Assembly: GCA_009923375.1 (NCBI GenBank)
Contig: RFTO01000047.1
Span: 1-7,740 of the forward strand
Reading direction: 5' to 3'
Source of the DNA: Actinomycetota bacterium
GTDB taxonomy: Bacteria; Actinomycetota; Actinomycetes; S36-B12; UBA5976
DNA length: 7,740 nt
The notes beneath the pieces are model-generated. The model was given only the letters and a program-made list of their open reading frames with translations. It had not been told where the DNA came from and did not search any database. This document shows, in pieces, positions 1 to 5,225 of this stretch (its first letter is position 1; the number at the start of each line of letters is the position of its first letter). The position numbers and the translations under genes are program-made.

Positions 1-1
1 A

Positions 2-583
2 GGCCGACCACTAGCCGCCGATGTGGTTGCTTCAGCACTTGAGGATTCATTGAGTGAAAGTGATGAACTCGGCTCGCTAGTTGAGGAGCTCGTAGCGCTT
101 TCCGCTGTCGCTGGTCCCACACTCGATCCCGGCAGTCATCAGGAAATCAACGTGGGCGAACTCGTTGGCAGCGTGGTCACTCGTGCCAACCGCCGCAGCG
201 GTCGAGAGATATCACTCACCGTCGCCGACGAGTCAGCCACGGTATTCGGTAACTACTCTCGTCTGGAGCGGGCAGTCACCAACATTGTGAACAACGCGGT
301 CAAGTTCGCACCGATGGGCCGTGTTGATGTGAGCGTCTTAAGTACCGACGCAATCGACATCATCGTTGAAGACGCCGGCCCAGGCATTGCGCCACATGAT
401 CGAGAGCACGCAACCGATCGCTTCTGGCGTGGGGCATCAGCCCGCTCCCTACCCGGTTCGGGCTTGGGACTTTCGATCGTTGCCGATATCGCCAAGGAGT
501 TCAAGGGTGTGGTGACCATCGGCGAAAGCCAATCACTTGGTGGAGCGCGCATCGGGCTGCACCTTCCGGCAACGACCGCCTAA
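2..583 (+). CDS. sensor histidine kinase, C-terminal part (5' end outside window)
   Basis: This is the ATP-binding half of a two-component sensor kinase, which autophosphorylates a histidine and passes the phosphate to a partner response regulator. The frame is open to the left edge, so no start codon is assigned; 193 residues are visible. The first ~35 (ending DELGSLVEELVALS) look like the second helix of a HisKA dimerisation domain, so the phospho-accepting histidine lies just outside. The HATPase_c domain follows with an N box (NNAVKFAP, visible residues 94-101), G1 box (DAGPGI, 124-129), F box (DRFWRG, 139-144) and G2 box (GSGLGL, 152-157), all intact. The wording resembles actinobacterial MprB/OmpR-partner kinases, whose regulator usually lies immediately upstream; that is inference here. 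The signal it senses cannot be told because the sensor domain is missing. No terminator separates it from the secreted-protein gene downstream. Confidence 0.93.
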   Translation, partial: GRPLAADVVASALEDSLSESDELGSLVEELVALSAVAGPTLDPGSHQEINVGELVGSVVTRANRRSGREISLTVADESATVFGNYSRLERAVTNIVNNAVKFAPMGRVDVSVLSTDAIDIIVEDAGPGIAPHDREHATDRFWRGASARSLPGSGLGLSIVADIAKEFKGVVTIGESQSLGGARIGLHLPATTA

Positions 584-685
584 AGGTGGTGTCCGCGACG
601 TCGCGTTGGCGAGTCATCCATAGTTAGGCTGACAGGGTTCTCACTGCACATTCCCAGGCTCAACCCATGCGCTTGTCAGGTGTTT

Positions 686-700
686 CTCAGACATACTCAG
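686..700 (+). promoter_or_regulatory. CTCAG direct repeat, possible response-regulator site
   Basis: CTCAG occurs at 686-690 and again at 696-700, separated by ACATA, giving a 10-base period. Direct repeats about one helical turn apart are typical of OmpR/PhoB-family response regulator sites, and CTCAG-containing direct repeats resemble what I recall of mycobacterial MprA boxes. It lies about 55 bases before the secreted-protein start and downstream of a kinase of that family. No convincing -35/-10 pair could be placed around it. The binding role is inference. Confidence 0.35.
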
Positions 701-714
701 CAAAGTGTGTCCTG

Positions 715-734
715 CGGTGATCATCTGATCGCCG
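715..734 (+). repeat. inverted repeat in the leader of the secreted-protein gene
   Basis: CGGTGATCA (715-723) and TGATCGCCG (726-734) are inverted copies with one mismatch that becomes a G-U wobble in RNA. It can act as a dyad operator in DNA or as an 8-9 bp hairpin with a very small loop in RNA. It ends 7 bases before the ribosome binding site. There is no T run after it, so it is not an intrinsic terminator. Confidence 0.45.
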
Positions 735-741
735 CTGATGT

Positions 742-748
742 AAAGGAG
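742..748 (+). promoter_or_regulatory. ribosome binding site of the secreted-protein gene
   Basis: AAAGGAG lies 5 bases before the ATG at 754. It is the strongest Shine-Dalgarno sequence in the window and fixes the start of this gene; the minus-strand genes have weak ones or none. Confidence 0.8.
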
Positions 749-753
749 TACTC

Positions 754-1200
754 ATGAAGCACATGCCTCGTCGCAATGCGGTTATCGCCGCTGCGACCAG
801 CGTCATCATGCTCGGCGGTGTGGCGATTGCCGTGCCGGCAATTGCAGCATCGGCTCAGAAGTCACACAGAACCACAGTGGCGGTCCACAAGTCCACGCAT
901 GCAGCTAACACCTCGTCGACAATCCCTTCCCCTTTGGCGACAGCACTAGTCCCCCGACCCAGTGGACCGGATAAGGACAACGACGGGCCCGACTTTGGCG
1001 CACCGGATAACGAAAACGACGGGCCTGACTTTGGCGCACCGGATAACGAAAACGACGGGCCTGACTTTGGCGCACCGGATAACGAAAACGACTTGGCGCA
1101 CCGGATAACGACAGCGATGGATCTGGCTTTGGCCGAGGTGGTAACCACGGCGGACCTGGCCTCGGCTTTGCTGCATACACAGACTTCACCTCCGTGTTGA
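754..1200 (+). CDS. 5' fragment: signal peptide and acidic 12-residue repeats
   Basis: As the bases stand this encodes 148 residues. The N-terminus is a classical Sec signal: basic start (MKHMPRR), a hydrophobic stretch at about residues 9-28, and AIA/ASA cleavage sites near 31-34. The mature part starts with a Lys/His/Thr/Ser-rich linker, then PDKDNDG and three DGPDFGAPDNEN units. The D-x-[DE]-x-D-G pattern recalls calcium-binding loops of thrombospondin type 3 or dockerin type; calcium binding is inference. After residue 113 the frame is wrong: the last ~35 residues (LAHRITT to TSPPC) are out-of-frame translation with none of the repeat character. If the base call is right, the cell makes a truncated secreted peptide without the helical part. 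Confidence 0.65.
   Translation: MKHMPRRNAVIAAATSVIMLGGVAIAVPAIAASAQKSHRTTVAVHKSTHAANTSSTIPSPLATALVPRPSGPDKDNDGPDFGAPDNENDGPDFGAPDNENDGPDFGAPDNENDLAHRITTAMDLALAEVVTTADLASALLHTQTSPPC
982..1115 (+). repeat. 36-base tandem repeat, three full units plus degenerate copies
   Basis: Full units lie at 982-1017, 1018-1053 and 1054-1089. Units 2 and 3 are identical and unit 1 differs by one base (GGGCCC versus GGGCCT). Each encodes DGPDFGAPDNEN. A partial copy (GGACCGGATAAGGACAAC, 964-981) precedes them. A fourth at 1090-1115 lacks ten bases relative to the others, which is the frameshift, and a faint fifth (DGSGFG) follows. Near identity at silent positions points to recent expansion by slippage or unequal recombination. 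Confidence 0.95.
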
Positions 1201-1775
1201 CGGACCTCGTCACCAAGGGCACCTTGACTCAAGCGGCATCCACCGCTGTCACCACCGCGCTCGATGCCGCTGAGGCAGCTGAGCACGTCGGAATGCCAAT
1301 GCCGAAGGCCATGCACGGCACCAGCGAATTGCCTGCAGTCCTTAAGGACCTCGTCACTAAGGGCACCTTGACACAAGCACAGGCCGACGCGATCGCCAAC
1401 GGTCTCGCAGCCAAGCAGGCTGCCGCGCAAGCAGCAGAACAGAACTTCCGCACTCAAGCCGACGCGGTCATCGCACAGGTCTTGGGGATCACGGTCGATC
1501 AGCTGAACACTGCTCGCCGCAACCACGTCAAGCCGCAGGTGACAGATGCCCAGCGCGCGGAGATCAAGTCCAAGCTCGATGCACTCCGCACCAGCCTCGG
1601 CTTGCCAACTCCTCCCAAGGGCTTGGGCAGCTTTATGGGTCGCGGGATGGGCCCGCGTGGCCGTTCAGGTCTGCACCGGATGGGAAAGATGGGCGGGCAC
1701 CATGACGGCCGCGGTAACGGCCGTTTCGGCAAGCCAGCGCCAAGCACCACTGCGCCAGCTGGATTCAACGGCTGA
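1194..1775 (+). CDS. 3' fragment: duplicated LVTKGTLTQ helices and Gly/Met/His-rich tail
   Basis: This frame is open from just after a TAA at 1080-1082. The GTG at 1194 is the first usable start but has no Shine-Dalgarno before it, so the piece is best read as the continuation of the gene starting at 754. It holds two copies of a DLVTKGTLTQA segment followed by Ala-rich helices, then NFRTQADAVIAQVLGITVDQ, then VTDAQRAEIKSKLDALR, and a tail rich in Gly, Met, His and Arg (FMGRGMGPRGRSG, HRMGKMGGHHDGRG). The LTQAQ and VTDAQ pieces resemble the LTxxQ motif of the CpxP/Spy envelope-stress proteins, but the match is short. The tail could bind metal or an acidic polymer; both are guesses. There is no membrane segment and no sorting signal. 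Confidence 0.65.
   Translation: MLTDLVTKGTLTQAASTAVTTALDAAEAAEHVGMPMPKAMHGTSELPAVLKDLVTKGTLTQAQADAIANGLAAKQAAAQAAEQNFRTQADAVIAQVLGITVDQLNTARRNHVKPQVTDAQRAEIKSKLDALRTSLGLPTPPKGLGSFMGRGMGPRGRSGLHRMGKMGGHHDGRGNGRFGKPAPSTTAPAGFNG
1202..1378 (+). repeat. 33-base direct repeat within the secreted-protein gene
   Basis: Bases 1202-1234 and 1346-1378 match at 31 of 33 positions, both encoding DLVTKGTLTQA, with starts 144 bases apart. The flanking Ala-rich sequence is less alike. This is an internal duplication of a helical segment, kept in frame and very similar even at silent positions. Confidence 0.85.
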
Positions 1776-1863
1776 CATAACACCTCTGAGTCATAACTAA
1801 GGCTCAGAACCTTGAGGCCCTTGGGAACCACTTCAACTGAAGTTGCGTCTCATGGGTACGGGC

Positions 1864-1889
1864 TCGGGAGAGCAGCATGGCTCTCCCGA
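1864..1889. repeat. perfect 10-base inverted repeat (hairpin) between convergent genes
   Basis: TCGGGAGAGC (1864-1873) and GCTCTCCCGA (1880-1889) pair perfectly around a 6-base loop, AGCATG. There is no T run on either side, so it is not a classical intrinsic terminator. Sitting just before the main terminator on the plus strand and just after it on the minus strand, it may protect 3' ends or add to termination of lysS transcripts. Confidence 0.6.
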
Positions 1890-1894
1890 AGATA

Positions 1895-1959
1895 GAACGG
1901 CCGGTGCATCAGAGGGGCCTTCCCCCGCCTCTCTGAAACGCACCGGCCGTTCGCTTTTT
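1895..1959 (+). terminator. Rho-independent terminator, probably bidirectional
   Basis: GAACGGCCGGTGC (1895-1907) pairs perfectly with GCACCGGCCGTTC (1940-1952). After a small internal loop the stem continues as TCAGAGGGGC (1909-1918) with GCCTCTCTGA (1927-1936), one G-U included. A T5 run at 1955-1959 follows on the plus strand, so it ends the transcript of the secreted-protein gene about 120 bases past its stop. On the minus strand it begins 20 bases after the lysS stop and is followed by the weakly U-rich TATCTTC, so it probably also serves lysS. Confidence 0.9.
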
Positions 1960-1971
1960 CTACAAGCCTTA

Positions 1972-3486
1972 CTACTCCGGCTTCACCAACGGAAACAAGA
2001 TCGTTTCCCTGATTCCAACGCCAGTGAGACACATCAGCACTCTGTCGACACCGATCCCGATTCCACCTGTTGGTGGCATTCCATATTCAAGGGCGCGCAA
2101 GAAGTCCTCGTCCAAGCGCATCGCTTCCACGTCACCTCGGTCGGCGAGCGTGCCTTGGGCGACCAGACGCTCGCGCTGAATTACCGGATCGGTGAGCTCG
2201 GAATATCCCGTCGCGGTCTCGGAGCCGTTGATGTAGAGATCCCACTTTTCCACCACGCCCTTGATGCTGCGGTGGTCGCGCACGAGCGGAGACGTATCGA
2301 CTGGGAAGTCGCGTACAAACGTAGGGCCAGTGAAGGTGGGAATCACATGGTGCTCAAAGAGTTCCTCGACGAACTTTCCGTGGATCCAGGTCTTCTCTGG
2401 TGCAATCCCGGCCTGTGTGCAGAGCTGCTGCAACTCCTCCATGGGAGTCTGCGGACTGATCTCGCGGCCGAGCGCCTCGGATAGCGCCGGAAACATCGAC
2501 ACCTGGGCCCACTCACCGGAGAGATCCTGCGGGGTCCCGTCGAAGTGCTCGAATTGCAAGGATCCATGCACGACTAACGCTGCCTCTTGAATGGTCTCGC
2601 GGGTGATGCGGGCCATGTCGTTGTAGTCGGCGTAGGTCTGGTAGGCCTCGAGCATCACGAACTCGGGGCTGTGCGTGGAGTCCGCGCCCTCATTGCGGAA
2701 ATTGCGGTTGATCTCGAACACGCGGTCGAATCCGCCGACGACGCAACGCTTGAGGAACAGCTCCGGAGCAATGCGCAGATACAGCTCCATGTCGTAGGCA
2801 TTCATATGAGTGATGAACGGCCGTGCGGCGGCACCGCCGTGCTGCGTCTGCAACATCGGGGTCTCCACTTCGATGTAATCCCTGCCAGTCAGCGAGGAGC
2901 GGATCGACGCCATCACGGCGGGACGCATCCGGGCGATCGTGTTCGCTTCCGGCCGCATGATCAAATCGATGTAACGCTGGCGAACGCGGGTCTGCTCACC
3001 GAGCGGCTTGTGCGCCACTGGCAGCGGGCGCAGGGCTTTAGCGGCCATCTGCCAGGAGTCGGCCATGACAGACAACTCGCCGCGCTTGGAGGTGATGACC
3101 TCTCCCTCGACGCACACGGTGTCACCGATATCAACGAGGGACTTCCACGATTCCAAAGCTTCCTCGCCAACCTGTGCGAGGGAGAGCATCGCTTGCAGGG
3201 TCTCGCCTGTGCCGGTGCGCAGAGTTGCAAAGCAGAGCTTGCCGGTGTTGCGGATGAACATGATGCGGCCGCTGACTCCGACGTTTACGCCGGTTGCCTC
3301 GTCGATGCCGAGGTGTCCGTACTCAGCTCGGAGTGCGTCGATGGTGGTGGTGACAGGAAGAGTCACCGGGTAGGGGTGAGGGCCATCGCTCAATAGGCGC
3401 GCACGCTTATCGCGTCGCACGAGCATCTGCTCGGGGAGGTCATCGACCTCAACGTCATCGACTGCGGGGGCGGATTGTTCGGTCAC
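1972..3486 (-). CDS. lysS: lysine--tRNA ligase, class II
   Basis: This enzyme charges tRNA-Lys with lysine using ATP, in the cytoplasm. About 504 residues, normal for bacterial LysRS. A short N-terminal extension containing [16 protein letters not shown] is followed by an OB-fold anticodon-binding domain (about residues 65-155, [12 protein letters not shown]) and the class II catalytic core: [10 protein letters not shown] and motif 1 (about 167-215), motif 2 ([11 protein letters not shown], about 257-267) and motif 3 ([11 protein letters not shown], about 477-487). The EKWDLYING and ATGYSEL wording is the form common in actinobacteria. I prefer the GTG at 3486 (protein starts MTEQSAP); an in-frame TTG at 3495 would add three residues. 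Neither has a Shine-Dalgarno. TAACCT lies 8 bases before the GTG, so a leaderless mRNA is plausible. In mycobacteria lysS is followed by lsr2 and clpC; here it ends at a convergent terminator instead. Confidence 0.96.
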   Translation of the reverse strand: MTEQSAPAVDDVEVDDLPEQMLVRRDKRARLLSDGPHPYPVTLPVTTTIDALRAEYGHLGIDEATGVNVGVSGRIMFIRNTGKLCFATLRTGTGETLQAMLSLAQVGEEALESWKSLVDIGDTVCVEGEVITSKRGELSVMADSWQMAAKALRPLPVAHKPLGEQTRVRQRYIDLIMRPEANTIARMRPAVMASIRSSLTGRDYIEVETPMLQTQHGGAAARPFITHMNAYDMELYLRIAPELFLKRCVVGGFDRVFEINRNFRNEGADSTHSPEFVMLEAYQTYADYNDMARITRETIQEAALVVHGSLQFEHFDGTPQDLSGEWAQVSMFPALSEALGREISPQTPMEELQQLCTQAGIAPEKTWIHGKFVEELFEHHVIPTFTGPTFVRDFPVDTSPLVRDHRSIKGVVEKWDLYINGSETATGYSELTDPVIQRERLVAQGTLADRGDVEAMRLDEDFLRALEYGMPPTGGIGIGVDRVLMCLTGVGIRETILFPLVKPE

Positions 3487-3494
3487 GGGGGTCA

Positions 3495-3500
3495 AGGTTA
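3495..3500 (-). promoter_or_regulatory. possible -10 element of a leaderless lysS promoter
   Basis: Read on the minus strand, TAACCT fits the actinobacterial TAnnnT -10 pattern and ends 8 bases before the GTG at 3486, the spacing expected if transcription starts at or next to the start codon. No TTGACA-like -35 is visible at the proper distance; that region is occupied by an 8-base tandem repeat. The absence of a ribosome binding site is what makes this reading attractive. Confidence 0.35.
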
Positions 3501-3501
3501 G

Positions 3502-3517
3502 TCGCCCTGTCGCCCTG
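3502..3517. repeat. 8-base tandem repeat before lysS
   Basis: TCGCCCTG occurs twice in tandem (3502-3509, 3510-3517) directly upstream of the proposed lysS -10 element. It fills the space where the -10/-35 spacer would lie. It may be a regulator half-site pair or chance. Confidence 0.6.
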
Positions 3518-3542
3518 ACCCTTTTAGCCTGCGGCTCGATTC

Positions 3543-3560
3543 GACTTACTTGACTTACTT
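3543..3560. repeat. 9-base tandem repeat across the coaX stop
   Basis: GACTTACTT occurs twice in perfect tandem (3543-3551, 3552-3560). The second copy overlaps two bases of the coaX TAA stop (3561-3559 on the minus strand). It looks like a small slippage duplication in the coaX-lysS gap. I see no terminator there. Confidence 0.7.
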
Positions 3561-4323
3561 ACTGAGCCTGCACCCGATCGAACAGCAACCGCAGGCCGTT
3601 AAGCGTCAGCTCGGGTTCGTGGTGGGTGATGGTGGAGGATTCCGGCACGATGAAGGATGCAAGGCCGCCTGTGGCGACAACTGCGGCCACACTGCCGCCG
3701 AGCTCGGCGATGATGCGAGTGACGAGCCCATCCACCTGGCCGGCGAAACCAAAAAGCAGACCTGACTGCAACGCCTCCACTGTGTTCTTGCCGATTGCTG
3801 CCCGAGGGCGGGTGAGCTCCACCGTGCGCAGTTGCGCCGCACGCGATGCGAGGGCGTCAAGGGAGATTTCAACTCCCGGGGCCAGTGCGCCGCCCAGGAA
3901 CTCCCCCTTGTCGCTCACCACATCGATGTTCGTGCTGGTGCCGAAGTCGACAACAATGCAGGGGCCGCCGAACTGGTGAAAAGCCGCAAGGGTGTTGACA
4001 ATTCGGTCGCTGCCAACTTCTTTCGGGTTGTCGGTGACAACGGAGACGCCCGTCTTCACACCAGGCTCCACAATCACGCAAGGGATACCAGTCCAGTAGT
4101 TCGAAATCATTAAGCGCAGCTCGCGCAGTGCGGCAGGCACGGTGGAGCATGCGCTGATACCACTGATCTGCGGGGCGTCGATGAGTAATGCGCGATAAAG
4201 CGCGTGAAGCTCATCAGCGGTGCTGCGGGCATCGGTCTTCACTCGCCATGAGTGCACCAGGCTCTCGCCGTCGTAAAGCCCGAGCACCGTGTTCGTGTTT
4301 CCGATGTCGATGGTTAAGAGCAT
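3559..4323 (-). CDS. coaX: type III pantothenate kinase
   Basis: CoaX phosphorylates pantothenate with ATP, the first step of coenzyme A synthesis; the family is known to need a monovalent cation and to escape feedback inhibition by CoA. The 254 residues are the usual length. The acetate/sugar kinase-Hsc70-actin fold is shown by the phosphate loop DIGNTNTVLG (6-15), GSDR (104-107), the second phosphate motif DFGTSTNIDVV (about 126-136), GALAPG (145-150), GKNTVEALQSG (178-188) and ATGG near 217. I chose the ATG at 4323, giving MLLTIDIGNT, rather than the GTG three bases earlier: GAGGTG lies 5 bases before the ATG, and the ATG overlaps the nadC stop as TGATG, so translation is probably coupled. 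Its substrate is made by PanC, encoded by the first visible gene of the same operon. All key motifs look intact. Confidence 0.96.
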   Translation of the reverse strand: MLLTIDIGNTNTVLGLYDGESLVHSWRVKTDARSTADELHALYRALLIDAPQISGISACSTVPAALRELRLMISNYWTGIPCVIVEPGVKTGVSVVTDNPKEVGSDRIVNTLAAFHQFGGPCIVVDFGTSTNIDVVSDKGEFLGGALAPGVEISLDALASRAAQLRTVELTRPRAAIGKNTVEALQSGLLFGFAGQVDGLVTRIIAELGGSVAAVVATGGLASFIVPESSTITHHEPELTLNGLRLLFDRVQAQ

Positions 4324-5225
4324 CACTGCACCTCGATGTTGATCAAGTCGCCGGCGACATCCAACACCGGCGCGCTGTGGGTGAGGGCACCGACTGCGAG
4401 GAAGTCGACGCCCGTCTCGGCATATGCGCGCACGGTGTCCAGGCTTAATCCCCCGCTCACCTCGAGTGGGTTGCTTCCGTTGACGATGTGGACTGCCTCG
4501 CGCACTTGGTCCACGCTGAAGTTGTCCAACAGGATTAGCCCATCTGTGTGATTCATTGCCTCGCGTAACTCGTCGAAGGAATCCACTTCCACTTCGCAGG
4601 GAACATTCGGGTAGCGCTGCTTCACCGCATCGATGGCAGCACCGATTGAACCTGCAGCTGCCACATGGTTGTCTTTGATGAGAGCTGCGTCGGTCAGGCT
4701 CATGCGGTGGTTGACACCGCCGCCGCAGCGGACGGCGTATTTCTCAAGTGTGCGAAGTCCAGGTGTGGTCTTGCGGGTGTCGCGAATTCGCGCGTTGGTG
4801 CCGGCGATCTGTGCTACCCATCGCGAAGTCAAAGTGGCCACGCCGGATAGGCGTCCAACGATGTTGAGTGCTGTTCGCTCAGCCGAAAGAAGTGAACGAG
4901 TGACGCCACGTGCGCTCAACAGCAAGGTGCCGGCTTCCACGAGTTGACCGTCAGCTGCGTGGTAGTCCACCTGCACGTCGGTATCGACGATGGCAAACAC
5001 TGCTTCAGCGAAAGCAAGCCCACACACAACGCCAGCCTGCCGTGCGACGATGTTCATCGTGCTGTGGTGACGGTCAGAGATCGTGGCCACCGTGGTCACA
5101 TCCACACCGTCGGCAAGGTCCTCAGTCAACGCATCGCGAACGACACGCTCCACGCGCACCAATGGCACGCCGGTAGCGCGTACGCGCTGCTGCACCTGCG
5201 GGTTCAGGTGATTCGTCAGATTCAT
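4323..5225 (-). CDS. nadC: nicotinate-nucleotide pyrophosphorylase (quinolinate phosphoribosyltransferase)
   Basis: NadC joins quinolinate to phosphoribosyl pyrophosphate, releasing CO2 and giving nicotinate mononucleotide for de novo NAD synthesis. It has 300 residues, close to the family norm. Visible motifs: ERTALNIVGRLSG (116-128), the substrate-binding DTRKTTPGLR (149-158), CGGGVNHR (167-174), KDNH (184-187), EVEVD (211-215), LDNF (233-236), EVSGG (255-259) and VGALTHS (278-284), in the order expected for the N-terminal alpha/beta domain followed by the open barrel. The ATG start overlaps the nadB stop as ATGA, and the stop overlaps coaX as TGATG, so it sits fully inside the coupled operon. 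Its own Shine-Dalgarno is weak and distant (GAGG, 13 bases away), consistent with coupling to nadB. The N-terminus is slightly longer than in some relatives but the frame gives no better start. Confidence 0.96.
   Translation of the reverse strand: MNLTNHLNPQVQQRVRATGVPLVRVERVVRDALTEDLADGVDVTTVATISDRHHSTMNIVARQAGVVCGLAFAEAVFAIVDTDVQVDYHAADGQLVEAGTLLLSARGVTRSLLSAERTALNIVGRLSGVATLTSRWVAQIAGTNARIRDTRKTTPGLRTLEKYAVRCGGGVNHRMSLTDAALIKDNHVAAAGSIGAAIDAVKQRYPNVPCEVEVDSFDELREAMNHTDGLILLDNFSVDQVREAVHIVNGSNPLEVSGGLSLDTVRAYAETGVDFLAVGALTHSAPVLDVAGDLINIEVQ

Larger units (their letters stand above)
754..1775 (+). pseudogene. secreted acidic-repeat / LTxxQ-like protein, interrupted by a one-base frameshift
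   Basis: Two reading frames here are one gene. The first runs from the ATG at 754 and leaves its natural frame at about 1093; the second carries the rest to a TGA at 1773-1775. The three intact repeats read GACTTTGGC, while the degenerate fourth (from 1090) reads GACTTGGC. Adding one T restores FGAPDNDSDGSGFGRGG, running on without a stop for 340 residues in all. Restored layout: signal peptide (1-34), Ser/Thr-rich linker, acidic DGPDFGAPDNEN repeats (77-112) with degenerate copies after, Gly-rich link, two copies of a helical segment with LVTKGTLTQ (about 148-160 and 197-209), a VTDAQ helix (263-267 on), and a Gly/Met/His/Arg-rich tail (about 289-340). The family is not one I can name. The cause may be a sequencing or assembly error, a true mutation, or slippage in the repeats. 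Both halves keep good coding character, which argues against old decay. Confidence 0.8.

Noticed and set aside
673..699. TTGTCA (673) with TACTCA (694) as a sigma-70-type promoter
   Set aside because: The spacer is only 15 bases and the -10 is poor. TAGGCT at 625-630 also lacks a properly spaced -35, so no promoter is called.
982..1089. CRISPR-like array, because the repeat is 36 bases long
   Set aside because: The units are contiguous with no spacers and encode an in-frame protein repeat, so this is a coding tandem repeat.
1084..1100. Programmed -1 ribosomal frameshift joining the two halves
   Set aside because: In the zero frame the codons are GAA AAC GAC TTG, with no X-XXY-YYZ slippery heptamer. 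The missing T compared with neighbouring repeats is a simpler explanation.
855..1526. Long open frame on the minus strand (223 codons) opposite the secreted-protein gene
   Set aside because: It is the mirror of a repetitive, GC-rich coding region. Its start has no ribosome binding site, its repeat (SLSGAPKSGPSF) only reflects the plus-strand units, and the plus strand has a signal peptide and Shine-Dalgarno.
1830..1843. ACTTCA-AC-TGAAGT small dyad
   Set aside because: The 6-base arms with a 2-base centre are short, no T run follows, and it has no clear relation to a gene start.
2587..3396. Plus-strand open frame of 269 codons inside lysS, and another at 1843-2484
   Set aside because: Both lie opposite lysS, whose motifs are unmistakable. 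Neither shows recognisable domains, and the one at 1843 runs through the terminator hairpin.
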